Source: Sodalis sp. dw_96 (GTDB lineage: Bacteria > Pseudomonadota > Gammaproteobacteria > Enterobacterales > Enterobacteriaceae). Taken from it: 64,000 nucleotides of DNA. The notes under the pieces are model-generated. The model searched no databases, had not been told where the DNA came from, and worked only from the letters and a program-made list of their open reading frames with translations. How positions within the stretch are numbered: the stretch's first letter is position 1; the number at the start of each line of letters is the position of its first letter. The position numbers and the translations under genes were made by a program. The DNA is taken from positions 52,205 through 116,204 of the forward strand of contig NZ_JAAVUT010000017.1 of NCBI RefSeq assembly GCF_018449575.1, in the 5' to 3' direction. Below, one piece after another: positions 29,563 through 40,149 of this stretch.

Positions 29563-30668
29563 TTCCGTTCCGAAGTGCGGCCAGCCGTTAATTTTTTATC
29601 GCCGAACCGTCGTTTGGTCCGCTTCACGAAGCGCGCTACCCGCCAGGCGCATTTGAGCAAATAGCCATACAGTAAAAAGACCAATATGAATAAAATCAGC
29701 ATCACGGATTCAGGCCAGGCCAGCCAACGCTCTCCCACGACGCCGAAAGCAGCCAGCAAAGCTGCCGTAACGGTAATGATAACGAAGGCTTGGCGGGAAC
29801 TAAAGCCCGCACGCATGATGAGATGATGGATGTGTTGCCGGTCGGGGGAAAACGGACTCATACCCTTGCGCATCCGGCGGTACATTATGGCTATCATGTC
29901 CATTAGCGGAACGGCGATGATCCACAAGGCGGTAACCGGGTGCATCGGATGGCCGTCGCCCTGGGTGCTTTGCAAAATGATCCAGATGATGCTGAAACCA
30001 ATCATGGTGCTGCCGGCATCGCCCATAAATACTTTGTAATGCCGGCCGAATACGCCGAGGTTAAGCAGGATATAGGGCAAAATGGCGGCGATCATGGCGA
30101 AACACCACATCCCCAGGGCAGGGTTATTATCCAGCCACATGAGTATGCCTATGGCTCCCAGGGATACACAGGATAACCCCCCCAGCAGACCGTCGATACC
30201 GTCCATCATGTTAAAGGCGTTGATGGAGGCCCAGACAGCAAACAGGGTAACCAGATAACCAAAGGGTCCGAGCAACATTTCCCAGGGGCCAAAGATTAAT
30301 CCCAGGCTACTGATGTAGAGACCGCCGAAAACCATCATGGCGATAGCCACTAGCGCCTGAATGCCGGCGCGGGAGATAACGCTGATATCGTATTTATCAT
30401 CAAGGGCCCCGGTAACAACCAGAATTCCCGCGCATAATAAATAGAGACCGATGTGGGGTACAGCGTGATCGGTGTAAATAAAAGTAAAGCAGATACCGGC
30501 ATAAATGGAAATACCCCCCACCAGCGGGATCTGCCCTTGATGTCGTTTGCGGTAATTGGGTCGATCTACCAGACCTATCTTTTTGGCAATCTTGCGCAGA
30601 AAAAACAAAAAAACCATTGAGAACAGAAAAATGGCAATAAAATCAGTACTCATATTGAGTAGGTTCAC
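29559..30668 (-). CDS. wecA: Undecaprenyl-phosphate GlcNAc-1-phosphate transferase
   Basis: WecA (Rfe) starts ECA, and often O-antigen, by moving GlcNAc-1-P onto undecaprenyl phosphate. The 369-residue polytopic protein has the family residues in A-L-D-D-K-Y-D (Mg binding), N-M-M-D-G-I-D-G-L (catalytic Asp), V-F-M-G-D-A-G-S and the cytoplasmic loop D-R-Q-H-I-H-H-L. The start is GTG at 30668 (M-N-L-L-N), as in E. coli. The gene lies 296 bases downstream of rho, with the rho terminator between. Confidence 0.95.
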   Translation of the reverse strand: MNLLNMSTDFIAIFLFSMVFLFFLRKIAKKIGLVDRPNYRKRHQGQIPLVGGISIYAGICFTFIYTDHAVPHIGLYLLCAGILVVTGALDDKYDISVISRAGIQALVAIAMMVFGGLYISSLGLIFGPWEMLLGPFGYLVTLFAVWASINAFNMMDGIDGLLGGLSCVSLGAIGILMWLDNNPALGMWCFAMIAAILPYILLNLGVFGRHYKVFMGDAGSTMIGFSIIWIILQSTQGDGHPMHPVTALWIIAVPLMDMIAIMYRRMRKGMSPFSPDRQHIHHLIMRAGFSSRQAFVIITVTAALLAAFGVVGERWLAWPESVMLILFILVFLLYGYLLKCAWRVARFVKRTKRRFGDKKLTAGRTSERK

Positions 30669-30839
30669 AATAGAAAGCTCTCTGCATCCATCGGGCTGTT
30701 TGGGACGCTACTGTGGTGTACGCCTCACACTCTTTGCCTCAATTGCCACCAAAGTCCGTGACACTGAAATTTTTTTCTTTGATCTTTTTCATCGTACCCG
30801 ACTCCGTCAGGTCTGTTGAAGCAAAAGACCGCTTGCCGT

Positions 30840-30874
30840 TACCCTTATAGCTACAACTTGAAATCTTTTGGGTA
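30840..30874. repeat. Possible internally deleted ERIC-like element
   Basis: A 35-base sequence with the inverted ends TACCC and GGGTA and the arm ACAACTTGAAAT, which resembles the outer arms of ERIC (CAACTTGAAG) with the central core missing. It lies between rho and wecA. The similarity is short, so the assignment is tentative. Confidence 0.4.
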
Positions 30875-30919
30875 GGAAGGGTATGACAAGCAAGATGCGA
30901 CTATCCTAGCATCACAAAC

Positions 30920-30946
30920 AAAAAACGCCACGTTTAGACGTGGCGT
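30920..30946 (-). terminator. Intrinsic terminator of rho
   Basis: On the minus strand ACGCCACGT pairs with ACGTGGCGT (9-bp stem, loop CTAA) and is followed by TTTTTT. It lies 19 bases past the rho stop codon and probably limits read-through from rho into wecA. Confidence 0.85.
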
Positions 30947-30964
30947 TACCCGAGTTTTTGTTGT

Positions 30965-32224
30965 TTAAGAGCGTTTCATCATGTCGAAGAATTCGTCATT
31001 GGTTTTGGTCATGGCCAATTTGTTCATCAGGAATTCCATGGCATCGGTCTCACCCATCGGATGAATGATTTTACGCAGGATCCACATTTTCTGCAGTTCC
31101 TCCTGCGTGGTAAGCAACTCTTCTTTACGGGTACCGGAACGGTTGTAATCAATGGCGGGGAATACACGTTTTTCGGCAATTTTGCGCGAAAGGTGCAGTT
31201 CCATATTACCGGTACCTTTAAACTCTTCGTAAATCACTTCGTCCATCTTCGAGCCGGTGTCGATAAGCGCCGTCGCGATAATGGTCAGGCTACCGCCTTC
31301 CTCCATATTACGCGCCGCGCCGAAGAAACGTTTCGGACGATGCAGGGCGTTGGCGTCCACGCCGCCGGTCAATACTTTACCAGACGCGGGTACCACTGTG
31401 TTGTAGGCGCGGGCCAGGCGGGTAATGGAATCCAGCAGGATGATAACGTCTTTTTTATGTTCTACCAGACGCTTGGCTTTTTCGATAACCATCTCGGCCA
31501 CTTGCACATGGCGGGAAGCCGGTTCATCGAAGGTTGAGGCAATGACTTCGCCTTTCACCAGACGCTGCATTTCGGTCACTTCTTCCGGCCGTTCGTCAAT
31601 CAGCAGCACCATCAGCACGCAATCGGGATGGTTATAGGCGATGCTCTGCGCAATATTTTGCAGCAGCATGGTTTTACCGGCTTTCGGCGGAGCCACAATC
31701 AGTCCACGCTGTCCGCGACCGATGGGGGCGGCTAAATCCAGCACCCTGGCGGTAAGATCTTCGGTGGAACCGTTACCGCGTTCCATGCGCAAACGGGAAT
31801 TGGCATGCAGCGGCGTCAGGTTTTCGAACAGGATTTTGTTACGAGCATTTTCCGGCTTGTCGTAATTGACTTCGTTGACTTTTAACAGTGCAAAGTAACG
31901 CTCGCCCTCTTTAGGCGGCCGTATCTTGCCGGAAATGGTATCCCCTGTGCGCAGGTTGAAGCGGCGGATTTGGCTCGGGGAAACATAGATATCGTCGGGA
32001 CCGGCCAGATAGGAGCTGTCACCGGAACGGAGAAAACCGAATCCATCCTGCAATATTTCCAAAACGCCATCGCCAAAGATATCCTCACCACTTTTAGCAT
32101 GCTGCTTTAAAATGGCGAAGATGATGTCCTGTTTGCGCATGCGGGCCAGATTTTCCAGCCCCATATTTTCGCCGAGAGTAATTAGCTCAGAAACCGGCGT
32201 ATTTTTTAATTCGGTAAGGTTCAT
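30965..32224 (-). CDS. rho: Transcription termination factor Rho
   Basis: Rho is the hexameric RNA-dependent ATPase and helicase that ends many transcripts. The 419-residue protein is full length: N-terminal helical domain and OSB-fold RNA-binding domain (about 48-120, with G-F-G-F-L-R), Walker A in P-P-K-A-G-K-T, the Q-loop and the R-loop in S-K-M-D-E-V. The ATG at 32224 is the family start ([10 protein letters not shown]). A leader of nearly 400 bases separates it from trxA, as expected for an autoregulated gene. Confidence 0.98.
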   Translation of the reverse strand: MNLTELKNTPVSELITLGENMGLENLARMRKQDIIFAILKQHAKSGEDIFGDGVLEILQDGFGFLRSGDSSYLAGPDDIYVSPSQIRRFNLRTGDTISGKIRPPKEGERYFALLKVNEVNYDKPENARNKILFENLTPLHANSRLRMERGNGSTEDLTARVLDLAAPIGRGQRGLIVAPPKAGKTMLLQNIAQSIAYNHPDCVLMVLLIDERPEEVTEMQRLVKGEVIASTFDEPASRHVQVAEMVIEKAKRLVEHKKDVIILLDSITRLARAYNTVVPASGKVLTGGVDANALHRPKRFFGAARNMEEGGSLTIIATALIDTGSKMDEVIYEEFKGTGNMELHLSRKIAEKRVFPAIDYNRSGTRKEELLTTQEELQKMWILRKIIHPMGETDAMEFLMNKLAMTKTNDEFFDMMKRS

Positions 32225-32618
32225 AATGGTGGGTTCTTAAACTCGGGGTATTTCTCGAACTATTCTTGTGGATGGTATGGCAGCGTAAAATCGTGCCTGT
32301 CTAACGGCATTTAATCCCAGTACATCCCGTTTGGGCTGATGAACAGCAAATCATGCAAAATGAATACAAGAAGACTGAAGATTGAGAGCGCCTAAAAACG
32401 GATCAATTCAAATCCAGATTGCCTGAACACCTTGCTTGATCACGCCAATGCTGTTCTATAACGGGACTCGGGCAAAGAGTAAAGCTCAGATTCAAACTAC
32501 GGGTAAGATCTAAATGCAGTGGACATAAACTTAGCATGGTTCTTGACGGGCGTCTAGCGGTCAATACGAGAAATCATAACGAACACCAGGGCCCGGCAGG
32601 AAATCGCCTTGTGGGCGA
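32225..32618 (-). promoter_or_regulatory. rho leader region (trxA-rho intergenic)
   Basis: This 394-base gap between trxA and rho on the minus strand corresponds to the rho promoter and long leader, where E. coli Rho represses its own gene and a short leader peptide rhoL is read. I could not find a clear rhoL homologue; open frames here, such as 32403-32537, lack a good ribosome site. A small stem (AATCGCC/GGCGATT, near 32602-32620) follows the trxA stop without a T-run. Confidence 0.55.
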
Positions 32619-32945
32619 TTACAAATTTTTATTGAGGAATTCTTTCAGTTGGCCTTTGGACAGCGCACCGACCTTGGTTGCCACCACTTCGCCATCCTTG
32701 AACAGCAAAAGCGTCGGAATGCCCCGGATGCCGTATTTAGGCGCCGTTGCCGGGTTTTCATCGATGTTCAGCTTGGCGATGGTCAACTTACCTTCGAATT
32801 CATCAGCGACTTCGAGGAGTATGGGCGCTATCATCTTACAAGGACCGCACCACTCCGCCCAGAAATCCACCAGGAACAATCCCTTTGCCTGCAACACGTC
32901 CTTGTCGAAGCTGTCGTCACTTAAGTGAATAATTTTATCGCTCAT
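32619..32945 (-). CDS. trxA: Thioredoxin 1
   Basis: TrxA is the main cytoplasmic dithiol reductase, serving ribonucleotide reductase and methionine sulfoxide reductase. The 108-residue protein has the redox site W32-C33-G-P-C36 and the cis-proline in G-I-P-T-L, with every position typical of E. coli thioredoxin 1. It is divergent from rhlB, with promoters in the 118-base gap, and upstream of rho as in E. coli. Confidence 0.98.
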   Translation of the reverse strand: MSDKIIHLSDDSFDKDVLQAKGLFLVDFWAEWCGPCKMIAPILLEVADEFEGKLTIAKLNIDENPATAPKYGIRGIPTLLLFKDGEVVATKVGALSKGQLKEFLNKNL

Positions 32946-33063
32946 GTTCTACTCCACAGGATTATCATTACCCGGCTGATTTAAGGGTTACTGACGCCGG
33001 GTTGACTTTATTTCACTGGATACGCTTTCGTAATTCAATAGTTAACTGTTATTCTACCACACT

Positions 33064-34350
33064 ATGAGCAAAACACACTTAACCGAAAAGAAGTTTTCCG
33101 ACTTCGCCCTGCACCCGCTGATTACTGAATCCCTTGTAAAGCAAGGGTTTAGTTATTGCACGCCTATTCAGGCGCTGACACTGCCCATCACCCTCGACGG
33201 GAAAGATGTGGCGGGCCAGGCGCAAACCGGAACCGGAAAGACGCTGGCCTTCCTCGCTGCCACGTTTCATCATTTACTGACACATCCCGCGGATGAGCAG
33301 CGCCAAATCAACCAGCCGCGAGCGCTTATCATGGCGCCGACCCGCGAGCTGGCGGTGCAAATCCATTCGGACGCTGAACCCTTAGCCCAGGCAACCGGCC
33401 TGAAAATGGGTCTGGCTTACGGTGGCGACGGTTACGACAAACAGCTTAAAGTCCTCGAATCCGGGGTCGATATTCTGGTGGGCACTACCGGCCGTCTCAT
33501 CGATTATACCAAGCAAAACTATATTAATATGGGTGCCATTCAGGTAGTGGTGCTCGACGAAGCCGATCGCATGTTCGATTTAGGGTTCATCAAAGATATC
33601 CGCTGGTTGTTCCGGCGTATGCCCGCCGTTGAACAACGCCTGAATATGCTGTTTTCAGCCACCTTATCCTATCGGGTACGTGAGCTGGCGTTTGAACACA
33701 TGAACAACGCCGAATATGTTGAAGTGGAGCCGCTGCAGAAAACCGGCTATCGGATTCAGGAAGAGCTGTTTTATCCGTCCAACGAAGAAAAGATGCGTCT
33801 TCTGCAAACCCTGATTGAGGAAGAGTGGCCGGATCGCTGCATTATTTTCGCCAATACCAAGCATCGCTGCGAGGATATCTGGGGGCATTTGGCCGCCGAC
33901 GGACATCGTGTGGGTTTGCTCACCGGCGACGTTTCGCAAAAAAGGCGCTTGCGCATTCTGGAAGATTTTACCCAGGGCGCGCTGGATATCCTGGTGGCCA
34001 CCGATGTTGCCGCCCGCGGCCTGCATATCCCGTTGGTCACCCATGTGTTCAATTACGATCTGCCCGATGATTGCGAAGACTATGTCCATCGTATCGGCCG
34101 GACCGGACGCGCCGGGGAAAGCGGCAGTTCCATCAGCCTGGCCTGTGAAGAATATGCATTGAACCTTACGGCGATCGAAAGCTATATTGGCCATCAGATC
34201 CCCGTCAGTAAATACAATAGCGATGCGCTATTGAGTGAGCTTCCCGCGCCGAAACGACTCACGCGCGCTCGGCCTGGTACCGGCCCGCGTCGTCATTCCG
34301 TATCCCGTCGCAGCGGAGCGCCGCGTTATAACCGCAAACGTCCGGGCTGA
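33064..34350 (+). CDS. rhlB: ATP-dependent RNA helicase RhlB
   Basis: RhlB is the DEAD-box helicase of the RNase E degradosome. The 428-residue protein shows the motifs in order: Q motif in [30 protein letters not shown] and H-R-I-G-R-T-G-R. The C-terminal Arg-rich tail (from about 395) is where the protein contacts RNA and RNase E in the family. gppA follows five bases after the stop, so the two are probably co-transcribed. Confidence 0.97.
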   Translation: MSKTHLTEKKFSDFALHPLITESLVKQGFSYCTPIQALTLPITLDGKDVAGQAQTGTGKTLAFLAATFHHLLTHPADEQRQINQPRALIMAPTRELAVQIHSDAEPLAQATGLKMGLAYGGDGYDKQLKVLESGVDILVGTTGRLIDYTKQNYINMGAIQVVVLDEADRMFDLGFIKDIRWLFRRMPAVEQRLNMLFSATLSYRVRELAFEHMNNAEYVEVEPLQKTGYRIQEELFYPSNEEKMRLLQTLIEEEWPDRCIIFANTKHRCEDIWGHLAADGHRVGLLTGDVSQKRRLRILEDFTQGALDILVATDVAARGLHIPLVTHVFNYDLPDDCEDYVHRIGRTGRAGESGSSISLACEEYALNLTAIESYIGHQIPVSKYNSDALLSELPAPKRLTRARPGTGPRRHSVSRRSGAPRYNRKRPG

Positions 34351-34355
34351 TAAAG

Positions 34356-35849
34356 ATGCTGAGCTGCACCTCCCTTTACGCCGCCATTGACTTAGGCTCT
34401 AACAGTTTCCATATGTTAGTGGTTCGTGAGGTGGGCGGCACCATCCAGACGCTGGCGCGCATCAAACGTAAAGTGCGCCTGGCTGCCGGATTGGATGACG
34501 GCAATCAGCTATCCCATGAGGCCATGCAGCGCGGCTGGCAGTGCCTGAAACTCTTTGCCGAACATTTGCAGGACATTCCGCCGACCCATATCCGCGTGGT
34601 GGCCACCGCCACGCTGCGCCTTGCCGTCAATGCCGACGCTTTCCTGGTCCCCGCCGGAGAAATCCTGGGCTGCCCGGTCCAGGTTATCAGCGGCGAAGAG
34701 GAAGCACGGCTGATTTATCAAGGGGTGGCCCATACCACCGGCGGTTCGGACGAACGCCTGGTGGTGGATATCGGCGGCGGCAGCACCGAGCTTATCGTGG
34801 GGCGCGGCGCTCAGGCACTGGAGCTGTTCAGCCTGGAAATGGGCTGCGTCACCTGGCTCGAACGCTGGTTTAACGATCGCAGTCTGACCAAGGAGAATTT
34901 CGAACAGGCTGAACGTGCGGCGCGGGAGATGATTCGTCCCGTGGTATCCAGTCTGTTGGCCTCGGGCTGGCAGATTTGCGTCGGCGCGTCCGGCACCGTG
35001 CAGGCGCTGCAGGAGATTATGGTGGCTCAGGGCATGGACGAGAACATCACTCTGAGTAAGCTGCTACAGCTCAAACAGCGGGCCATCCAGTGCGGCAAGC
35101 TGGAAGAACTGGAAATCGAGGGTTTGACGCTGGAGCGGGCGCTGGTTTTCCCCAGCGGACTGTCGATACTGCTGGCGATTTTCCATGAGCTGGGCATTAA
35201 AACCATGACCCTGGCCGGAGGCGCGCTGCGGGAAGGCATCATGTATGGCATGCTGAATATCTCGGTCTGCGAGGATATCCGCGAACGGACGCTGGAAAAC
35301 ATGCAGCACCGCTATCAGCTGGATATCGAACAGGCGCAGCGGGTGAGCCGGCTGGCGGACAATTTCGCCCATCAGGTGGCTAAAGCGTGGCAGTTGGACT
35401 CCCGATGTTTCACTTTGCTGCACTGCGCGACCATGATTCATGAAATTGGCCTGAGTATCGATATCAAAAATGCCCCGCAACATGCCGCCTACCTGACCCG
35501 GCATACCGATTTACCCGGTTTTACCCCTGCCCAGCAGAAGCTCATCGCTACGCTGTTGCAAAATCAAAGCCAACAGATTGACGTTGCCCAGTTGAACCAG
35601 CAAAACAGCCTGCCGCCCCGGATGGCGCAGCGCCTGTGCCGGCTGATGCGCCTGGCGATCATCTTCGCCAGCCGCCGTCGCGACGACACAGTGCCGGAAG
35701 TAAAACTGCGGGCGCTGGACGATACCCTGCATGTGCTGTTGCCCCATGGCTGGCTGAATCAGCATCCCCTGCGTGGGGAATACCTGGAACAGGAGAGCCA
35801 ATGGCAAAGCTACGTCCATTGGCCGCTGTTGCTGGAAGAAATTCATTAA
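34356..35849 (+). CDS. gppA: Guanosine-5'-triphosphate,3'-diphosphate pyrophosphatase
   Basis: GppA turns pppGpp into ppGpp in the stringent response and has exopolyphosphatase activity. The 497-residue ASKHA-fold protein has the phosphate-binding motifs [10 protein letters not shown] near the start and [10 protein letters not shown] near 132-141, and the C-terminal HD-like region with H-E-I-G-L-S. It begins five bases after rhlB and ends convergently with rep. Confidence 0.96.
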   Translation: MLSCTSLYAAIDLGSNSFHMLVVREVGGTIQTLARIKRKVRLAAGLDDGNQLSHEAMQRGWQCLKLFAEHLQDIPPTHIRVVATATLRLAVNADAFLVPAGEILGCPVQVISGEEEARLIYQGVAHTTGGSDERLVVDIGGGSTELIVGRGAQALELFSLEMGCVTWLERWFNDRSLTKENFEQAERAAREMIRPVVSSLLASGWQICVGASGTVQALQEIMVAQGMDENITLSKLLQLKQRAIQCGKLEELEIEGLTLERALVFPSGLSILLAIFHELGIKTMTLAGGALREGIMYGMLNISVCEDIRERTLENMQHRYQLDIEQAQRVSRLADNFAHQVAKAWQLDSRCFTLLHCATMIHEIGLSIDIKNAPQHAAYLTRHTDLPGFTPAQQKLIATLLQNQSQQIDVAQLNQQNSLPPRMAQRLCRLMRLAIIFASRRRDDTVPEVKLRALDDTLHVLLPHGWLNQHPLRGEYLEQESQWQSYVHWPLLLEEIH

Positions 35850-35938
35850 TTAAACGTCTATCACCCTGCCCCTCCTTATCGACACCGAGTACGTTTGTCA
35901 GCAGTCTGAATCGAGCTAATACGCCTAGCGGTAGAGGG

Positions 35939-37969
35939 CTATTGAGGGCTTTGCCCTTTGGCTTTGGCCAGCTGCGCCCTGATATTGGCCAAATGACTTT
36001 GCCCTTTGACCATGCGGTCTTCCGGGCTGACAATTTTCCGGCTGCTTTCCCAGGCCAGATCGTCCTGGGGCAATTCCAATAAAAACCGGCTGGGTTCGGG
36101 CTTAATGGTTTCACCGTACTGGCGCCGCTCGCGGCACAGGGTGAAAGTCAGCTCCTTCTGCGCCCGGGTGATGCCGACGTAGGCCAGCCGGCGCTCCTCT
36201 TCGATATTGTTCTCGTCGATGCTGCTTTGGTGCGGCAGAAGGCCCTCTTCCATGCCAACCAGAAAGACGTAGGGGAACTCCAGCCCTTTCGAGGCGTGCA
36301 GGGTCATCAATTGCACCTGATCAAGCTCTTCGTCGTTGTCCCCCCGTTCCATCATTTCCCGCAGGGTAAAGCGGGTCACCACCTGATCCAGCGTCATAGG
36401 CTCGTTTAAATCCGACCCTTCCAGCATATCGGTCATCCAGGCAAACAATTGATCGACATTTTTCATCCGCATCTCGGCGGCTTTCGGGCTGGGAGAGGTC
36501 TCATACAGCCAGCTTTCATATTCTATGCCGCGGATGAGATCCCTCACCGCCGGCACCGGCCCGCTTTCCGCCTGCCGGGCGATATGGGCCATCCAGCCGG
36601 TGAACTGTTGCAGTGACTCCAGACCACGACCGGTGAGGGTCTGGCTTAGCCCAACATCAAAACTCGCTGAGTACAGGCTTTTCTGTCGGGTGGCCGCCCA
36701 CTCTCCCAGCTTTTGCAGCGTCGCCGAACCGATTTCACGGCGCGGCGTATTCACCACCCGCAAAAAGGCGCTGTCATCGTCAGGGTTAGTGAGTACTCGC
36801 AAATAAGACAGCAGGTCCTTGATTTCCGGTCGGGCAAAAAACGATGTACCGCCGGAAATACGATAGGGAATGCGGTTTTGCATCAGCATTTTTTCAAACA
36901 GCCGGGACTGGTGGTTACCGCGATACAGAATGGCATAATCGCCGTAGCGGGTTTTATGGATAAAGTGATGGGCTATCAGTTCACCCACCACCCGTTCCGC
37001 CTCGTGATCTTCGTTATTGGCGGTGACGACTTTAAGCGCCTCGCCATAACCCAGGCTGGAAAACAGGCGTTTTTCATAAAGATGGGGGTTATTGGCAATC
37101 AGGATATTGGCTGCTTTAAGGATGCGCTCGGTGGAACGGTAATTTTGCTCCAGCTTGATCACCTGCAACGCCGGAAAATCCTGCTGCAACAGCGCCAGAT
37201 TTTGCGGCCGGGCGCCGCGCCAGGAGTAGATAGACTGGTCATCATCCCCCACCACGGTAAAGCGGGCGCGGCTGCCCACCAGCATCTTCACCAGTTCATA
37301 CTGGCTGGTATTGGTATCCTGGTATTCATCCACCAGCAGATAGCGCAGCCGGTTCTGCCAGCGTTCACGGGCCTCGGCATCCCGTTGCAACAACAGCGTG
37401 GGCCTAAGGATCAAATCATCAAAATCCAGCACATTGCATGACCTGAGATGGGCGTCATACAGGCCGTAACAGTGGGCGAACAGCTTATCCCGTTCGGTAC
37501 GGGCCAAGCCGTCGGCCTGCTCCGGGCCCAGCAGATCGTTTTTCCAGTTGCCGATGGCCGACGCCAGTTGCTTTAACAGATCTTTATCGCCCTCCAGCCA
37601 CTGCTCGGTCAGGTCTTTCAGCAGCGCCTGCTGGTCGTACTCATCAAATAGGGAGAATTTCGCCTTCATCCCCAGCGCTTTATATTCTTTTTTGATGATC
37701 TCCAAGCCCAGTGTATGGAAGGTGGCGATGGTCAACCCTCGCGCTTCCTGCCGTCCCAAGGTTTGCGCCACGCGCTCTTTCATTTCCCGCGCGGCTTTAT
37801 TGGTAAAGGTCACCGCGGCGATATGGCGCGCCTGATAACCGCACTGGCGTATCAGATGGGCGATTTTATTGGTGATGACCCGCGTCTTGCCCGATCCGGC
37901 GCCCGCCAGCACCAGGCACGGCCCGGTAACAAATTCAACGGCATGTTGCTGACTGGGATTCAAACGCAT
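35939..37969 (-). CDS. rep: ATP-dependent DNA helicase Rep
   Basis: Rep is a 3'-5' SF1A helicase that helps replication forks pass bound proteins. The 676-residue protein has all UvrD/Rep motifs: [34 protein letters not shown] and L-H-A-S-K-G-L-E. The ATG at 37969 (M-R-L-N-P-S-Q-Q) is the family start; the open frame extends 31 codons further without conservation. Beyond it E. coli has ppiC and then ilvC, but here a variable region begins. Confidence 0.97.
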   Translation of the reverse strand: MRLNPSQQHAVEFVTGPCLVLAGAGSGKTRVITNKIAHLIRQCGYQARHIAAVTFTNKAAREMKERVAQTLGRQEARGLTIATFHTLGLEIIKKEYKALGMKAKFSLFDEYDQQALLKDLTEQWLEGDKDLLKQLASAIGNWKNDLLGPEQADGLARTERDKLFAHCYGLYDAHLRSCNVLDFDDLILRPTLLLQRDAEARERWQNRLRYLLVDEYQDTNTSQYELVKMLVGSRARFTVVGDDDQSIYSWRGARPQNLALLQQDFPALQVIKLEQNYRSTERILKAANILIANNPHLYEKRLFSSLGYGEALKVVTANNEDHEAERVVGELIAHHFIHKTRYGDYAILYRGNHQSRLFEKMLMQNRIPYRISGGTSFFARPEIKDLLSYLRVLTNPDDDSAFLRVVNTPRREIGSATLQKLGEWAATRQKSLYSASFDVGLSQTLTGRGLESLQQFTGWMAHIARQAESGPVPAVRDLIRGIEYESWLYETSPSPKAAEMRMKNVDQLFAWMTDMLEGSDLNEPMTLDQVVTRFTLREMMERGDNDEELDQVQLMTLHASKGLEFPYVFLVGMEEGLLPHQSSIDENNIEEERRLAYVGITRAQKELTFTLCRERRQYGETIKPEPSRFLLELPQDDLAWESSRKIVSPEDRMVKGQSHLANIRAQLAKAKGQSPQ

Positions 37970-38062
37970 GATGCTTCCCGGATTCAAGGGGCTGAAAGAG
38001 TCGGAGGAAGATTGTAGCAGAAAGCGCGGGGGAGATTGAGGGCTTAACGAAGATGATGCCAC

Positions 38063-39079
38063 AGAGGATCTTCACAAAATCATGGTCGGCGAACACCTAA
38101 GTCCATCACGAAGTAAATGCTGATATAACAAATACCATGAAACATCGATATAATGCCTCATGGTATATTAGGCTAAATTGAAGCTACTGCATTCAACATA
38201 TGTCATGAAATAGTAACTATTTGTTGTTTACCCAGCTTGGACCGAATTGTGGTTTAATCATAAACTTTCTCCCTTCGTTGATAATTATTACATTTTTCTT
38301 GATAACAACATTTATCCCGTCTTTCTATTCTTAATATAATAGAGGCATGATAAAGCAGAAATTATTGTACTTGTTATGATGATAATTATCATAATTCTTA
38401 ATGGTATAAAAAATTCTTGTGTGGCAGAATTATAATTCTCAATAAATATATCAGATATGAAAATTAAAAAAATGATGCAAAAAAAGTTAACATAATTGAT
38501 AATAATATTTTGTTCAGTTATTTTACTAACATACAATGTCGTCAATGATATGGAAGTTACTAAAAAACTATATTCATTATAATAGCCTTTTTTAATCGAG
38601 GCATAGTGAATATATCAATTCAATCTTTTACTGTCAATCAACGCTCGGGGATTTTTTATTGAAAATATTTGAGATAAAGCAAATAATTTTTATGTAAAAT
38701 GAATAAAGAGACATTTATCTTGCTATATCCCTAGGCGCGAGCTGATGAACTATTTTATAAAAGCCATATGTTTATGGGCAGTAGGGAAGGGAATACTGCA
38801 TAGAGCTGGACTTCCAACCATGGTTATTTAAAATCCTTGTCAGAACAGTTGTAAAGCTCCTTCTGGATTGATTAAATCACGCGCCACCCACAATCTAATC
38901 AGAGCCCCGGTACAGACCTTATAAAGGCTTCTCCCGGGGTTTCGCTTTCAGGGGTTGCGACGGATTATATCCTGTCTGTTTTTCGCTCTCCAAAAATTTC
39001 GCCGGAATTGGATAACCATTTTATTAATAGATCTGTGACAAGGCCGCCAGAAGGATTCAGAAAAAGTTATACACCATAA
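38063..39079. other. AT-rich island DNA with no firmly supported gene
   Basis: About 1 kb of clearly AT-rich DNA following rep. It contains one possible small membrane protein frame (38312-38545) and a hairpin on the plus strand at 38905-38939 (CCCCGG/CCGGGG with an inner CCTT/AAGG stem) followed by a weak T-rich tail. Nothing else is recognisable; composition differs from the flanking core genes and suggests acquired DNA. Confidence 0.5.
38312..38545 (-). CDS. Possible small membrane protein, doubtful
   Basis: A 77-residue frame with two hydrophobic segments (about residues 18-36 and 46-70) and a basic C-terminus (K-N-R-K-T-G). The only start is TTG at 38545 and no ribosome site is visible. 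The open frame continues upstream for about 20 more codons without an ATG, so this may be the C-terminal remnant of a longer membrane protein. Function unknown. Confidence 0.3.
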   Translation of the reverse strand: MTTLYVSKITEQNIIINYVNFFCIIFLIFISDIFIENYNSATQEFFIPLRIMIIIIITSTIISALSCLYYIKNRKTG

Positions 39080-39532
39080 TTATCTGTTGTTGACTACTTG
39101 AGAAAGAATCGCTCCGCTCACCCCTCCCCATGCGCCCGCGCATACGCCTCCAATTCCTGCCCCTACCAGCCCTGAGACCCCGGAAATATTCTTCGAGAGG
39201 TAAAGGCCTGCCTTCCCACCAATGAACATGCCGGTAGCCGACCCTAGCGTTGTGCATGCGATTAACGAAGCCAGGCGCGCCTCCGGCGAAGCAATCAACC
39301 ACGCCTCCAATACCGTCATTCCAAGCGTGGCCGTACCGGCTGCCAGCATAGCGGCGACGGCCGTCAGGCTTACGTTATCGTCATACTGTTTATATTTAAT
39401 GGATGTTTTTGGGCAGTTCCTGGCATTATTTAATGCCGTGGATAATTTTGATGTAGAATTATTATTGAGTGAACTAATTTCCGTAGTAGATTCGGTGCAC
39501 GATAATGTTGATTCAGTGCCTGTGACCTTCAT
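39080..39532 (-). CDS. Glycine-zipper protein of unknown function, effector- or bacteriocin-like
   Basis: A 150-residue protein that I do not recognise. The first 45 residues are hydrophilic and very rich in Ser, Thr and Asn, with no signal peptide. The rest is hydrophobic: segments at about 54-80, 86-112 and 116-145, the last two with closely spaced glycines (G-M-F-I-G-G-K-A-G and G-A-G-I-G-G) of the glycine-zipper type seen in membrane-inserting proteins. A good ribosome site (AGAGG, seven bases before the ATG) supports expression. The layout fits a type III effector or chaperone-free secreted membrane-active protein, or a bacteriocin, but no immunity or secretion gene is adjacent. Confidence 0.6.
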   Translation of the reverse strand: MKVTGTESTLSCTESTTEISSLNNNSTSKLSTALNNARNCPKTSIKYKQYDDNVSLTAVAAMLAAGTATLGMTVLEAWLIASPEARLASLIACTTLGSATGMFIGGKAGLYLSKNISGVSGLVGAGIGGVCAGAWGGVSGAILSQVVNNR

Positions 39533-39736
39533 TAGATTACCTCTGAATGATATTTATTTAAGCTTAGGAAAATTATCGTAATCTGTAAAATCAGATAATA
39601 GAGCTTCGCCGGGATTTCGTTTTATCGTCAAATCTGTCCTGGCAATATTAGGAACTGTTAAGGAACCATTTAGTACCAGGGTGGCACTCTACAACCTCAT
39701 TCTTTTGCTGTAAGCCATGGATGGGCAAGTGAGATC

Positions 39737-39767
39737 GGTCGGGCTGTCGAGTCCGACCTTTTTTTTT
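39737..39767 (+). terminator. Strong intrinsic terminator with no gene upstream
   Basis: GGTCGG (39737-39742) pairs with CCGACC (39753-39758) and is followed by nine T. On the plus strand no coding gene lies upstream until rep, which runs the other way, so the terminator probably ends a non-coding transcript or a lost gene. Confidence 0.65.
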
Positions 39768-39935
39768 GGTCCATGGGCTTCATTACAATTATTTGACAAG
39801 ATACGGCGAAATATACCTGCTGATCGCCTATCCCAAAAATGAAAAAGATAGCCTGACGAACAGCGAAAAGCCCAATGTAATCCGTTGCTGAACTGAACGT
39901 GATTGAAAGTGAAGGGTGAGCGAAATTCACGACAT

Positions 39936-40090
39936 AAAAAAAGACGCGAGTGCGTCATATGCCGCCACTAAGGTTACGTATTCGGGAGACCAATCCCGAC
40001 GCCTGATATTCAGGCGCGAAGGTGCGATACAAAGGAGGGTCACGAACGGCAAGAATTTTCGTTATGAGTCTTCCTCTCTTCAAGTGACGT
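39936..40090 (-). ncRNA. Candidate small RNA divergent from the hipB-like gene
   Basis: On the minus strand three hairpins follow one another: GCCTGA/TCAGGC (40015-40001), CGGGA/TCCCG (39998-39983) and GACGC/GCGTC (39956-39943). The last is followed by seven T (39942-39936) and is terminator-like. No protein gene fits. A transcript of roughly 100-150 bases starting in or near the AT-rich promoter region of hipB would match a small RNA; its 5' end is only estimated. Confidence 0.35.
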
Positions 40091-40093
40091 CGC

Positions 40094-40147
40094 AAAATAG
40101 TATGCTATATTGTTCTTTATAATACTTAATGCGTCATAGAGTATACA
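40094..40147. repeat. Left copy of a 54-bp imperfect direct repeat flanking the hipBA-type genes
   Basis: This copy contains a good -10 element (TATAAT, about 40117) and directly precedes the HTH gene, so it is also its promoter region. It aligns without gaps to 41806-41859 at 40 of 54 positions by eye, including the shared TTCTTTATA and the shared end TATACA. Confidence 0.65.
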
Positions 40148-40149
40148 AA

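Noticed and set aside
32403..32537. 44-codon minus-strand frame as a candidate rhoL leader peptide
   Set aside because: It does not resemble the E. coli leader and has only a very weak ribosome site.
39697..39958. Two minus-strand frames of 77 and 89 codons
   Set aside because: Overlapping frames without ribosome sites that run through terminator-like structures on both ends.
39916..40122. 68-codon plus-strand frame before the HipB-like gene
   Set aside because: Crosses the hairpins and the hipB promoter, and lacks a credible ribosome site.
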